Source of the DNA: Chitinophaga pinensis
GTDB lineage: Bacteria > Pseudomonadota > Gammaproteobacteria > Burkholderiales > SG8-41
Length of the DNA: 64,000 nt
Reading direction: 5' to 3'
Assembly: GCA_943329075.2 (NCBI GenBank)
Contig: CALQCM020000012.1
Location: 24,625-88,624 of the forward strand
The notes under the pieces are model-generated. The model saw only the letters and a list, made by a program, of their open reading frames with translations. It had not been told where the DNA came from and searched no databases. Made by a program: the position numbers and the translations under genes. Of this stretch, positions 8,610 through 17,724 are shown piece by piece; positions within the stretch are counted from its first letter, which is position 1, and each line of letters opens with the position of its first letter.

Positions 8610-9581
8610 ATGATCCGCAGCGCCTTTACCCTCTTCGCCGTCGCCCTGACCGCCAACGCATTTTCCGCGGGCGCGCCCGAATGGAAACCGGAAAAGGCGA
8701 TCGAAATTGTCGTCGGCGTCACCCCGGGCGGCCCCGCCGACACCTCGGCGCGCATGATGCAGAAAATTCTGCAGGACAAGCGCATGGTCACGCTGCCGGT
8801 CAGCGTCAGCAACCGTGCCGGCGCCAACAATGCGCTGGCCTGGCTCTATTTAAACCAGCATCAGGGCGATGCGCATTTCATCGCCATGACATTGCCCAAC
8901 ATCGTCACCAACCGTATCACCGGCAGTCACGATCTGAGCTTCGCCGACATCACGCCGCTGGCACAGTTGAACAGCGAAACCATCGTCTTTTCGGTGAAGG
9001 CCGATTCGACGCTCAAGAGCGGAACCGAATTAATCGCAAAACTCAAAGCGAACCCGACCTCACTCAGCATCGCCTTTAGCAACATCGGCAGCGCCAATCA
9101 CATCGGTGCCGGCCTCGTTATGAAAACCGCCGGCTTTGACGTCAAAAAAATGAAATTCGTCGCCTTCAAGGGTGCCAGCGAAGCGGTCACCGCCCTGCTC
9201 GGCGGTCACGTCGACGTTGTCGCCTCCAGTGCCTCGACCATCGCACCGCAGGTGGAATCCGGAGCCCTTCGAATAATTGCGGTTGCCGCATCCAAGCGCA
9301 TGCGCTCGAATCCGACGGTGCCAACCTGGCGCGAACAGGGTGTCGCCGCCATTTTCTCGAACTGGCGCGGCGTCATCGGCCCCAAAGGCATGAGTCCTGC
9401 GCAGATCGCATATTGGGATGACCTGCTCGGCAAAATCGTGCGCACCGACGAGTGGACAAAGGAAGTCGCGCAATACGGCTGGGAAAACGATTACATGAAC
9501 AGTGCGGATAGCCGCAAATTCCTTGAGCGCCAACACGAGGAACTCAAAGCTATTCTTGGCGAACTCGGGCTGGCAAAATAA
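8610..9581 (+). CDS. Bug/TctC-family solute-binding receptor
   Basis: A 323-residue periplasmic receptor with signal peptide (MIRSAFTLFAVALTANAFSA). The loop GVTPGGPADTSARMMQ is retained, but the usual DNRxGA stretch is replaced by VSNRAGANNAL and the PDGYT motif is absent. It therefore resembles the receptor at the left window edge more than the other copies. It diverges from the MmgE/PrpD-tarD operon, which makes a C4-dicarboxylate ligand plausible. A caspase-like gene follows 81 nt downstream on the same strand. Confidence 0.88.
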   Translation: MIRSAFTLFAVALTANAFSAGAPEWKPEKAIEIVVGVTPGGPADTSARMMQKILQDKRMVTLPVSVSNRAGANNALAWLYLNQHQGDAHFIAMTLPNIVTNRITGSHDLSFADITPLAQLNSETIVFSVKADSTLKSGTELIAKLKANPTSLSIAFSNIGSANHIGAGLVMKTAGFDVKKMKFVAFKGASEAVTALLGGHVDVVASSASTIAPQVESGALRIIAVAASKRMRSNPTVPTWREQGVAAIFSNWRGVIGPKGMSPAQIAYWDDLLGKIVRTDEWTKEVAQYGWENDYMNSADSRKFLERQHEELKAILGELGLAK

Positions 9582-9662
9582 TCATGCCCGGTCACCTTGA
9601 CTGCAGGCAACGCATAACCGGGAATTTTTGAAACCCGCACACTCGCGGATAATCGCCAATCC

Positions 9663-10757
9663 ATGACCCTCTCGAAGAAACCTGCACGCGAAGCGCGCCG
9701 GCGCTGGCTGATACAGGCAGGCGCACTGGCCACCACCTCGACGTTGCCGCTGTGGGTTCCGCTCGCCACCGGTCAATCCGGCCACGACCTGAATGTTCTG
9801 CCACGGCTCGCGCTCGTCATCGGCAATACCCGCTATGCCGAGGCGCCGCTGAAAAACCCCGGCAATGACGCCAAAGCCATCGCCGGCGAACTGCAAGCCG
9901 TTGGTTTCAAGGTCAACCTGCAACTCGACACCAGCCGCGCACAATTGGCCGGTGCGATCCAGACCTTTACCGGCGAACTTACCAGAACCCGCGGCATCGG
10001 TCTCTTCTATTATGCCGGCCATGGCGCGCAACTGGCGTGGCGCAACTATCTGATCCCGGTAGACGCCACCATCGAGAAACTCGAAGATCTGCGGGACAAA
10101 ACGGTGGAGCTCAATGCGCTGCTGCAGGGGCTGGTCAAAGCCGCCAACCCGATGAACGTCATCATTCTCGACGCCTGTCGCGACAACCCGTTCGGCACCA
10201 AGCTGCCGACCGAGCACAAAGGCCTGTCGCAGTTCGATGCGCCGCCAGGCTCCCTGCTTGCCTATGCGACATCACCCGGCAACACCGCCGGTGACGGCGA
10301 AGGCGCCAACGGGCTCTACACCGAAAATCTGTTGCGCGAAATCAAGGCGCCGGACGCCAAGATCGAAGACGTGTTCAAGCGCGTGCGGCTGGCCGTACGC
10401 CGCAGCTCGCAGGGGCAACAGATCCCCTGGGAGAGCACTTCGCTCGAAGAGGACTTTTACTTCCGTCCGCCCAAGCAGTTGAAAAAGCTTTCCGAGGACG
10501 AATTGGAAAAACAGTTCGAGGAAGAACTCGAATTGTGGGAGCGCATCAAGAACGCGAAGGAATCCGCCCCGATCGAGGAATACCTGCGCAAATATCCGAG
10601 CGGCAAGTTCTGCGAACTGGCCCAGTTCCGCCTCAACCGTCTGCTGGTGCAGCGCGAAACGACGGTGCAGGCCGCCATTGCAAGCAACGTATTGCAACCG
10701 GCCAGCGGGTCGAATGCCGATTTCAAATATGTCAGACCGTCCACCCGCGTGAATTGA
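9663..10757 (+). CDS. Exported caspase-like (peptidase C14) protein
   Basis: A 364-residue metacaspase-type cysteine protease. The N-terminus has twin arginines followed by a hydrophobic stretch (RRRWLIQAGALATTS), which looks like a Tat export signal. The caspase p20-like domain spans about residues 46-230: strand RLALVIGNTRYAEAPL, catalytic His120 in FYYAGHGAQ and catalytic Cys172 in IILDACRDNPFG; both are present. The C-terminal part has a Lys/Glu-rich helix (about 275-300) and a PIEEYLRKYPSGKF segment resembling a TPR-like repeat. Seven nt separate it from the next gene. The substrate is unknown. Confidence 0.88.
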   Translation: MTLSKKPAREARRRWLIQAGALATTSTLPLWVPLATGQSGHDLNVLPRLALVIGNTRYAEAPLKNPGNDAKAIAGELQAVGFKVNLQLDTSRAQLAGAIQTFTGELTRTRGIGLFYYAGHGAQLAWRNYLIPVDATIEKLEDLRDKTVELNALLQGLVKAANPMNVIILDACRDNPFGTKLPTEHKGLSQFDAPPGSLLAYATSPGNTAGDGEGANGLYTENLLREIKAPDAKIEDVFKRVRLAVRRSSQGQQIPWESTSLEEDFYFRPPKQLKKLSEDELEKQFEEELELWERIKNAKESAPIEEYLRKYPSGKFCELAQFRLNRLLVQRETTVQAAIASNVLQPASGSNADFKYVRPSTRVN

Positions 10758-10764
10758 CGCCACC

Positions 10765-11535
10765 ATGCCTATCATCAATGTCGAAGGGATCGGCCGCATC
10801 GAGTTTCCGGATGCAATGAGCCGGGAACAGATCGACGACACGATCAAAAACGAGATTCTCCCGGCGTTCAGACTGCGCATTGCGCAAGCGTCGGCAACGG
10901 CACTTTCCGCCAACACTTCGATCGCACCGAATCCGTTTAGCGGCGGCACAGCTGTTGCCGACGGTCGTTTCAGCGTCGGCGACAGTTACAGATACACCAT
11001 CTCGGATCTGCTGACGAAGATGGAAACGCGGCGGCGCACGGAAACCGTGACCGAGGTCAGCGACAGCGAAGTCGCCTACAACGGCGGCCGCATGACCACC
11101 GATCTGCTCGGCAACTACATTATCGACGACCGCGGACGCTTGTTGACCGAATCGCAGTATTTCGTTTCCGAATATAGTGTGGGCAAACACTGGCACACCC
11201 GTGTCTTGTTGACGCGCGGCGGCGGTGGTGGCGATGGCCGGCCGCGGGGGAAACGCAGCCTTACGCGCTTCAAGGAAGATACCGATGAAGTGGAACTGGA
11301 CTTCCGCGTGCTCGCACGCGAAAAAATCACCGTGCCGGCCGGCACCTTCGACGCGTTCAAAGTTGAAGGCCAGGGATTCGTGCGCAATGCCGGCGCCAAC
11401 TGGCGTTACGTTTACTGGATCGCCCCCGAAAAAGTGCGGCGCTTCATCGCCCTGGAATACACCAATAGCGGCCGGCGCGGCGGCCTCATCATCGCCGACC
11501 GTTACGAATTGACCTCATTCAGGCAAAACGTCTAA
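10765..11535 (+). CDS. Conserved protein of unknown function paired with the caspase-like gene
   Basis: 256 residues. The first 40 (INVEGIGRIEFPDAMSREQI...) look like a small module also seen at the start of some phage and bacterial proteins. A linker follows, then a beta-rich domain from about residue 65 (GRFSVGDSYRYTISDLL) to the C-terminus with ITVPAGTFDAFKVEGQG and YVYWIAPEKVRRFI. That pattern resembles secreted or envelope domains of unknown function in betaproteobacteria. There is no clear signal peptide. It lies 7 nt after the caspase gene and converges on the next operon. I do not recognise a characterised homologue. Confidence 0.7.
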   Translation: MPIINVEGIGRIEFPDAMSREQIDDTIKNEILPAFRLRIAQASATALSANTSIAPNPFSGGTAVADGRFSVGDSYRYTISDLLTKMETRRRTETVTEVSDSEVAYNGGRMTTDLLGNYIIDDRGRLLTESQYFVSEYSVGKHWHTRVLLTRGGGGGDGRPRGKRSLTRFKEDTDEVELDFRVLAREKITVPAGTFDAFKVEGQGFVRNAGANWRYVYWIAPEKVRRFIALEYTNSGRRGGLIIADRYELTSFRQNV

Positions 11536-11546
11536 CCTCAGGCAGT

Positions 11547-12926
11547 TCACCGTAGCCAACCGCGAACGTCCGCCGCAGCGTGCAATTGCCACACCCGCGC
11601 GATAACCTTGCGCATCTCGCCGGCTGTCGCGCCGCCCGTGTGACCGCAAAGCCGGATCGCCTTGTCTTCCAGCTCAGCGCGTGACAACACGTTGTCCGGA
11701 TCGCCCTTCGGTGAGCTAATTTTTTTCTCCAGCGTGCGCCCGTCTTTTAACGTGACGCTGACACGGCCGAGCCAGCGCTTTGGATAAGCGCCGTCGACTT
11801 CGGGATCGAGCACCATCTTCACCTTGTCGTGGAATGCCCTCACCGGCTTTTCGCGCAGTGCTGAATCGGTAAAGTCCGCAAGACCGGCACGCCCCAGGTT
11901 GGCGATCAGCGCCAGCACGAAACCCATCGAAAATTTCGATTGATGTATGGTCTGCGGATCGGTTACCGGGCCCAGCACATCGAGCGCGCCTTGATGCACG
12001 TGCGCGGTGAGTGCGACGATGTCGTCGGGTTTGAGTTTATGTTCCTGCATCAGCACCAACAGCGCATCGGCCGCCGGATGCGTGTGCCGGCAGGACGCAT
12101 GAAACTTGAATGACGTTTCCGCGGTCGCCCAGCGCGTGCCGAGTTGGTCGGTCAGGCAACTCACATCTGCGTCCGACGACATGCCGGCCGCCATGCCCTG
12201 CTTGCCTTCGAAAATCATGCGCGCCCCGGTAAAACCGTCGCGTGCGATGTAGGCGGCCATCAAACCGTCCGCCGCCGCCTTGCCGGTATGCAGCTGTTTC
12301 GAATCGGCGGCGTCGCGCAAAAATTCCCACAAGCCCGCCGCCATGGTACCGGCCGAACCGAGGCAGTGCTGCATTTTGTCGGCATCGAGTTTGAGGATGT
12401 GTGCGACACCCGCCGCCGCGGCGAGCTTGCCGGCCGTGCCCGTGGTGTGAAACACCTTGTAGTGCGACCGGCCCAAAAATTCGCCGACGCGCACGCCGCA
12501 TTCGTAACCGGCCACCGCCGCGGCGATGAACTCGCGTCCGCTCGAACCGGCGGCCTGGGCCGCCGCGAGCACCGCCGGAAACACCACCGTGCCCGGGTGC
12601 AGCACCGAACTGTTATGCAGATCGTCCTGCTCAACATAATGCGAGGCCGCGCCGTTGATCAACGCTGCAAACACCGGTGAACTGCGTTTGCGCGACACCA
12701 GAATTTCAGACGGGCCGTCGGTCGGCCCCATTTCCGCAGCGAATTGCTCCATGACGCGGGTCGGCCGCGCGTCCTTGCCGGCGAGCGTCGAAGCAAACCA
12801 GTCGAGAAACAGATCTTCAGTGCGCAGCACCACATCCTGCGGAATATCTTCGTAGCGGATTGCGCTCAGGAATTCGCACAGCTTGCGCGTCGCCGACGTG
12901 ATTGCGGTTTTCTCGATGGTATCCAT
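11547..12926 (-). CDS. MmgE/PrpD family protein
   Basis: 459 residues, second member of this family in the window. Family features include KLCEFLSAIRYEDIPQDVV at the N-terminus, LFLDWFASTLAGKDARPT, the INGAASHYVEQDDLH segment where the catalytic pocket is expected, and HPGTVVFPAVLAAAQAAG. The ATG has an AAAGGA site. It is the last gene of an operon with FAH (6 nt upstream) and a CaiB CoA-transferase. A dehydratase or isomerase on a branched dicarboxylate is plausible. Confidence 0.88.
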   Translation of the reverse strand: MDTIEKTAITSATRKLCEFLSAIRYEDIPQDVVLRTEDLFLDWFASTLAGKDARPTRVMEQFAAEMGPTDGPSEILVSRKRSSPVFAALINGAASHYVEQDDLHNSSVLHPGTVVFPAVLAAAQAAGSSGREFIAAAVAGYECGVRVGEFLGRSHYKVFHTTGTAGKLAAAAGVAHILKLDADKMQHCLGSAGTMAAGLWEFLRDAADSKQLHTGKAAADGLMAAYIARDGFTGARMIFEGKQGMAAGMSSDADVSCLTDQLGTRWATAETSFKFHASCRHTHPAADALLVLMQEHKLKPDDIVALTAHVHQGALDVLGPVTDPQTIHQSKFSMGFVLALIANLGRAGLADFTDSALREKPVRAFHDKVKMVLDPEVDGAYPKRWLGRVSVTLKDGRTLEKKISSPKGDPDNVLSRAELEDKAIRLCGHTGGATAGEMRKVIARVWQLHAAADVRGWLR

Positions 12927-12932
12927 GGTTTT

Positions 12933-13721
12933 TTATCCTTTGGCGCGAATGACCGGATTGCTCAGGACACCGATCGGCGCGCAGCTGATATCGCAAGTGT
13001 CGCCGTGTTTGAGGTCAGGTATCGTCGCCTCGTCCGTACCGAGCCAGATCACGTCCCCCGGATGCAGCGTCGAATACTGCGTAATTTTGGCAATGAAGTG
13101 CTGCGCCGAGAACAACATCTTGCCCGTATGGTAACTGGCGGCGCGCTGTCCGTTGACGTCGATGGACACCGTGAGATCCATCGGATCGAGGCCGGTTGTG
13201 ATAAACGGCCCCATCGGCTTGAAGCTGTCGCAGTTCTTAGCGCGCCACAGTGTCCGGTCGGCCTTCTGCCAGGTGCGCTCACTGACGTCATTGCCCAAGG
13301 TATAGCCGAGCACGCAGTCAAGCGCATTGGCCTCGGTCATATTGCGCGCGGTCTTGCCGATCACTGCCACCAGTTCACCCTCGAACTGTACGGGGCCCGG
13401 CGAGTCGGCCGGAATCACAATATTTTCACCGTTCGCGATCAGCGCGTTGTTCGAACGGTAGCCGATGTCGGCCTTTTCCGGCGGTTTGGTCGTGGTGCCT
13501 TTGCGTTTGTTGCCCCACTCGATGTGCGCAAGGTAATTGAAGCCGGCGCAATAAAACACCGATGGCACGCAGGGAATCAGTGTCTTCAGCGCCGACAGCA
13601 CGTGCTTCTTCGTGGTCGCCTTCCACGCATCAAACGGCGAACCGTCGAGCTCGACCACTTGATCACCCTCAACGAGACCAAAAAACGTTTTGCCCTGCGA
13701 TTCAAAGCGTCCGAATTTCAT
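12933..13721 (-). CDS. Fumarylacetoacetate hydrolase-family protein
   Basis: 262 residues with the FAH/HpcE fold. Metal-binding acids are visible in VQFEGELVAVIGK and GYTLGNDVSERTWQ, and the substrate-loop motif FKPMGPFITTGLDP is intact. The short N-terminal region (MKFGRFESQGKTFFGLV) is typical of the 2-hydroxyhepta-2,4-diene-1,7-dioate isomerase/ureidoglycolate lyase-like group. Family members cleave or decarboxylate 2,4-diketo or 2-oxo acids. It sits between a CaiB transferase and an MmgE/PrpD gene in one operon. It is not closely similar to the FAH protein at 19868-20806. Confidence 0.9.
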   Translation of the reverse strand: MKFGRFESQGKTFFGLVEGDQVVELDGSPFDAWKATTKKHVLSALKTLIPCVPSVFYCAGFNYLAHIEWGNKRKGTTTKPPEKADIGYRSNNALIANGENIVIPADSPGPVQFEGELVAVIGKTARNMTEANALDCVLGYTLGNDVSERTWQKADRTLWRAKNCDSFKPMGPFITTGLDPMDLTVSIDVNGQRAASYHTGKMLFSAQHFIAKITQYSTLHPGDVIWLGTDEATIPDLKHGDTCDISCAPIGVLSNPVIRAKG

Positions 13722-13762
13722 CGTTACCTCTCAAGAGTTTCTACGGGCATTACGACTGTCAC

Positions 13763-14941
13763 CTATACCGCGCCACCAGCATGCAGCGCACTGATTTCGT
13801 CTTTTGAAAAACCGAGCCCCGCCAGCACGTCATCCGTGTGTTCACCCACTGCCGGCACCGCATCGAAGCGCGGCTCGAAATCCGGCATGGTCACCGGCGG
13901 CAACAGCGCGGGAATGGGGCCGGCCGGCGTTTGCACCTCGCGCCAGCGATTGCGCGCCTTCAATTGCGGATGCTCCCACACTTCATCGGGCGTATTGATG
14001 CGCGCGTTGGCAATACCCGCTGCATCGAGTTTTTTCACGACTTCAGCCGCCGTCATGCCTGCAAATATCTGTTCGATCAATCCGACCATCTCCGTGCGCG
14101 CCGCCGTCCGCTTGGTATTGTTATCGTAACGCGGGTCTTTGGCCAGTTCGGGCCGCGCCAGAACGCCGCTACAAAACTTCGCCCATTCGCGTTCATTCTG
14201 GATGCCCAGCATGACGAAGGCGTCGTCGCCGCATTTAAAGCGGCCGTACGGGACGATGGTGGCGTGATCAGGACCGCTGCGACGCGGCGGCTGACCGCTA
14301 AAGTGGGTGTAATACAAGGGGTGGGACATCCACTCGGCCAGTGCTTCGAACATGGTGACTTCAACGCGCGTGCCCTTGCCGGTTTTTTCGCGCTGATACA
14401 GCGCCGTGAGAATTCCGGAGTAGGCATACATGCCGGCGCTGATGTCGACGATCGAGATGCCGACCTTGGTCTGCGTTTCCGGCGTGCCGGTCACCGACAG
14501 CACACCCGCCTCGCTTTGCACCAGCAGGTCGTAGGCCTTTTTTTCCGCATAAGGGCCGGTGTCGCCATAACCCGACAAATCGCAGACGATCAGACGCGGA
14601 TGATTTTTCAACAGCGCATCGGCAGCCAGGCCAAGGCGCGCCGCCGCGCCCGGCGCCAGATTCTGAATGAAGATATCGGCACCACCGATCAGCTTTGCAA
14701 GAATTTCTTTCGCCTGCGGATGTTTGACGTCCAGCGTCAGACTTTCCTTCGAGCGGTTGAGCCAGACAAAATAGGCCGACTGCCCCTTCACGGTTTGATC
14801 GTAGTCGCGCGCAAAATCGCCGACGCCGGGGCGTTCGATTTTGATCACGCGCGCGCCGAGGTCGGCGAGCTGGCGGGTGCAGAACGGTGCGGCCACCGCC
14901 TGTTCAAGCGCGACGACCGTAATACCTTCGAGTGGACGCAT
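13763..14941 (-). CDS. CaiB/BaiF (class III) CoA-transferase
   Basis: 392 residues. The N-terminus MRPLEGITVVALEQAVAAP and the GARVIKIERPGVGD segment are class III hallmarks, and the catalytic aspartate is expected in KKAYDLLVQSEAGVLSVTG. It transfers CoA between a carboxylic acid and a CoA donor. The start at 14941 matches the family; the frame is open upstream but unrelated. First gene of the CaiB-FAH-MmgE operon and divergent from the GlcG/HbpS-like gene. Confidence 0.92.
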   Translation of the reverse strand: MRPLEGITVVALEQAVAAPFCTRQLADLGARVIKIERPGVGDFARDYDQTVKGQSAYFVWLNRSKESLTLDVKHPQAKEILAKLIGGADIFIQNLAPGAAARLGLAADALLKNHPRLIVCDLSGYGDTGPYAEKKAYDLLVQSEAGVLSVTGTPETQTKVGISIVDISAGMYAYSGILTALYQREKTGKGTRVEVTMFEALAEWMSHPLYYTHFSGQPPRRSGPDHATIVPYGRFKCGDDAFVMLGIQNEREWAKFCSGVLARPELAKDPRYDNNTKRTAARTEMVGLIEQIFAGMTAAEVVKKLDAAGIANARINTPDEVWEHPQLKARNRWREVQTPAGPIPALLPPVTMPDFEPRFDAVPAVGEHTDDVLAGLGFSKDEISALHAGGAV

Positions 14942-15058
14942 GGGGTTTCCTGTGTGACCGCCGATTATAACAACGCCGATGCGCTGGTCCGGCAAAGTCG
15001 TTATGATGGCGGCCAATGGAATGCGCGCAAAATAGCGCCGCCAACGGAGGAAAACACC

Positions 15059-15511
15059 ATGTATGTAGCAGACAGCAAACGGCTGACCCGCGCCGGCGCG
15101 CGCAAAATGATGGACAGTGCGACCCATGCGGCCGAAAAAGCCAGCGTGGCGATCGCCGTGGCCATTGCCGACAGCGGCGGCCACCTCATCATGCTCGAAC
15201 GGATGGATGGCGGGCGCTTTCACACCGTGCACTCATCGACCACCAAAGCGGTGTGCGCAGCATCGAACAAGCGCCCCACCACCGCCAAGGGCGCGGCCGG
15301 CCAGGACCTCGATACCGCACACGCCATCGGTCTGGCGCTCGCCGCCGGCCCCGAACGCTGGACGGCGATGGAAGGCGGCTATCCGATCATCGTCGACGGC
15401 GAATGCATCGGCGGCATCGGTGTCAGCGGCGGCGACTGGTCCTTCGACGATCGTCTCGCCCGCGAAGCCGTCGAGGCGATCGGTGCGCAGTGGAAAATCG
15501 AAGCAAAATAA
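15059..15511 (+). CDS. GlcG/HbpS-like heme-binding-domain protein
   Basis: 150-residue member of the GlcG/HbpS family (DUF336). Motifs: IAVAIADSGGHLIMLERMDG, then STTKAVCAASNKRPT and the glycine-rich EGGYPIIVDGECIGGIGVSGG. A GGAGG site precedes the ATG. Some members bind heme, but many sit in catabolic operons with unknown roles. It is followed 27 nt later by a Gfo/Idh dehydrogenase. The open frame extends far upstream antisense to the CaiB gene, which I reject as coding. Confidence 0.85.
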   Translation: MYVADSKRLTRAGARKMMDSATHAAEKASVAIAVAIADSGGHLIMLERMDGGRFHTVHSSTTKAVCAASNKRPTTAKGAAGQDLDTAHAIGLALAAGPERWTAMEGGYPIIVDGECIGGIGVSGGDWSFDDRLAREAVEAIGAQWKIEAK

Positions 15512-15538
15512 AACCAATCGCAGCATAGGAGGCGCAGC

Positions 15539-16549
15539 ATGGCTTTTGAACCCGTCAGAGTCGGTTGCCTTGGCATGGGCTGGTGGTCGGATGTGCTCGC
15601 CGATGCGATGGTCAAATCCGGCAAACTGAAAATTGTTTCCTGCTTCACGCGATCGGACGAAAAGAAACAGGCCTTCGCGAAAAAATACGGCTGCAGCAGC
15701 GCAGCAAGCTACGACGCCATGCTCGCCGACACCAGTGTCGAGGCGATCATCAACACCACGCCCAACAACGTGCATCTGGAAACGACGCGCGCCGCTGCGG
15801 CCGCGAAGAAGCACGTCTTTCTCGACAAGCCAATCGCCAATACCGTCGCCGACGGCAATGCCATCACCGAAGCCTGCAGCAAAGCCGGCATTGTGCTGGC
15901 ACTCGGTTACCAGCGCCGCCGCGAAAGCCATTTCCGCTGGATCAAGGAGCAGATCAATGCCGGCGTCTTCGGCAAACTCGTCAACGCCGAAGCCAACATC
16001 AGCCGCGATCGTCTCGGCAAAATCGATCTCAACTCATGGCGCTTTACCGCCGCCGGCATGCCCGGCGGCGTCATGCTGCAAATCGGCATTCATTACGCCG
16101 ACGTGCTCGAATATCTAATGGGACCGGTGAAAGCGGTCAACGGCCGCTTCGCCCAGCTCGTGCTACCCGGCGACAACCCCGATGTCGCGAGCCTCATCCT
16201 CGAACACGAAAACGGCGCGCTCTCGACGCTCAATGCGAGCTACGCCTCGGCCTCCGAGTATTACCTGATGAACATCTACGGCAAAGAAGCCAGCGCCTAT
16301 TACGACATGCATACGGGCCTGCGCTGGCTCAAGCGCGGCAGCGACCGCGCCGAACCGGTGAACTGCGCAAAAAACGACGCCATCGTCGATGAACTCGACG
16401 AATTCGCCGATGCGGTGCGCGGCAAGGCACAGCCGGAAATGGGTGGCGCCGCTTCGACGCGTTCACTGGCCGTGCTGCTGGCCGGCATCCAGTCGGCGCG
16501 CGAAGACCGGCGCATCGAAATCGCGGAGGTTCTTGCCGTAAAACTTTAG
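15539..16549 (+). CDS. Gfo/Idh/MocA-family oxidoreductase
   Basis: 336 residues. N-terminal Rossmann fold with the nucleotide motif VGCLGMGWWSDVLADAM, a conserved LDKPIANT (the EKP motif of the family, here DKP), and a C-terminal alpha/beta domain. The start has an AGGAGG site. Substrates in this family are usually sugars, inositols or related polyols with NAD(P). It follows the GlcG-like gene and precedes a repeat element and a Bug receptor. Confidence 0.9.
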   Translation: MAFEPVRVGCLGMGWWSDVLADAMVKSGKLKIVSCFTRSDEKKQAFAKKYGCSSAASYDAMLADTSVEAIINTTPNNVHLETTRAAAAAKKHVFLDKPIANTVADGNAITEACSKAGIVLALGYQRRRESHFRWIKEQINAGVFGKLVNAEANISRDRLGKIDLNSWRFTAAGMPGGVMLQIGIHYADVLEYLMGPVKAVNGRFAQLVLPGDNPDVASLILEHENGALSTLNASYASASEYYLMNIYGKEASAYYDMHTGLRWLKRGSDRAEPVNCAKNDAIVDELDEFADAVRGKAQPEMGGAASTRSLAVLLAGIQSAREDRRIEIAEVLAVKL

Positions 16550-16609
16550 TTTCTAGCCAGCGAGGAAATCAAGATGCGGTCGTTGAATGGCAAACTGCTA
16601 ACAATTCGG

Positions 16610-16696
16610 CGTCGCTCCCGCGCAAGCGGGAGCCCGGCTTTTGGTATTGTAAATAACGACGCGGAAAACTGGATTCCCGCTTTCGCGGGAATGACA
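16610..16696. repeat. Dispersed inverted-repeat element, copy 2
   Basis: Left arm CGTCGCTCCCGCGCAAGCGG..., right arm ending TCGCGGGAATGACA, same family as 5867-5947. It lies directly upstream of the Bug gene at 16724 and is open in that gene's frame (reading RASGSPAF...WIPAFAGMT), so automated start calls would wrongly include it. Confidence 0.88.
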
Positions 16697-16723
16697 GATT
16701 GGCGATGGCTACCGATATTTGCA

Positions 16724-17674
16724 ATGCGACTTGCGGCGTGTTTACTTGCTGCATCGCTCGGCATTAGCACCGCGAATGCGCAGGACACGCCCTATCCCAA
16801 ACGCGGCAACATCGAAATCACTGTACTCTTCCCCGCCGGCTCCTCGGCCGATGTCACGGCGCGCCTGCTCGCACAGGGCATGTCCAAACAGCTTGGTGCC
16901 AACGTCATCATTGTCAACCGCCCGGGGGCCGGTGGTGCGATCGGCTATAAATACGTTGCCGCACAAAAGCCCGACGGTTATGTGCTGGTGTGGAATTCGA
17001 ATTCAATTTCCACAACCTTTCACTCCGGCCAGTCCAGCGTCGATTACCGCGCCTTTGATCCGGTCGCCCGCGTACTCGCCGAATCACCGGTGCTGGCGGT
17101 CAAAGGCGACGCCAAATGGAAAACGCTCAATGACTTCATCGCCGACGCCAAATCGCGTCCGGGACAAATCAGCGTCGCCAATTCCGGCACCGGCAGCCAC
17201 ACGCACATTTCCGCAGCGGCTTTGTTCAAGGCGTCCGGCGTCGACATCATCGACGTGCCCTACGGCGCGTCACAAGTCGTGCCCAGCCTGCTCGGCGGCC
17301 ATGTCGATGCGATGCTGCAGCTGCCCGGCGCGCTGGCCGGCCACCTCAAGGGCGGCAGCATGCGCCTGCTCGCCACGCTGACCACGGCACGCGATCCATC
17401 GCTGCCCGATGTGGCCACCGCCCTCGAACAGGGCGTGAATGTCTCACTCGAAGCCTGGCGCGGCATTGCGGCGCCCAAAGGCACGCCGCGCGCCGTCATC
17501 GCCATGCTGGAAGCGGCCATCCGCAAAACCGTCGAGGAGCCGGAGTTCATCAAGGGCAGCGAAAACCTCAACGTGCGCCCCGCCTTTGCAACAGCCGCCG
17601 AATTCGGCGAACTCATTGCGAAGGAAGATATCGATCTCGCGCGACTGATGCAGCTTATCGGGTTGAAGAAATAA
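16724..17674 (+). CDS. Bug/TctC-family solute-binding receptor
   Basis: 316 residues. Signal peptide MRLAACLLAASLGISTANAQ, then ITVLFPAGSSADVTARLLAQ, NRPGAGGAIGYKYVA and KPDGYVLVWN. The central loop is VPYGASQVVPSL where most relatives have PYKGGxP. I start at ATG 16724 because it opens a standard signal peptide; the frame upstream runs through repeat copy 2. The ribosome site is weak, so translation may be coupled or low. Followed by an exported M20 peptidase, suggesting an amide or peptide-derived ligand. Confidence 0.9.
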   Translation: MRLAACLLAASLGISTANAQDTPYPKRGNIEITVLFPAGSSADVTARLLAQGMSKQLGANVIIVNRPGAGGAIGYKYVAAQKPDGYVLVWNSNSISTTFHSGQSSVDYRAFDPVARVLAESPVLAVKGDAKWKTLNDFIADAKSRPGQISVANSGTGSHTHISAAALFKASGVDIIDVPYGASQVVPSLLGGHVDAMLQLPGALAGHLKGGSMRLLATLTTARDPSLPDVATALEQGVNVSLEAWRGIAAPKGTPRAVIAMLEAAIRKTVEEPEFIKGSENLNVRPAFATAAEFGELIAKEDIDLARLMQLIGLKK

Positions 17675-17724
17675 AACATTACCGTCCACGACCACTCATT
17701 CGCGCCATTCATCGGGAGTCTTCA

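Noticed and set aside
13838..15058. Upstream extension of the GlcG/HbpS-like frame through the CaiB gene
   Set aside because: The extension is antisense to a well-supported CoA-transferase, and GGAGG plus ATG at 15059 marks the true start.
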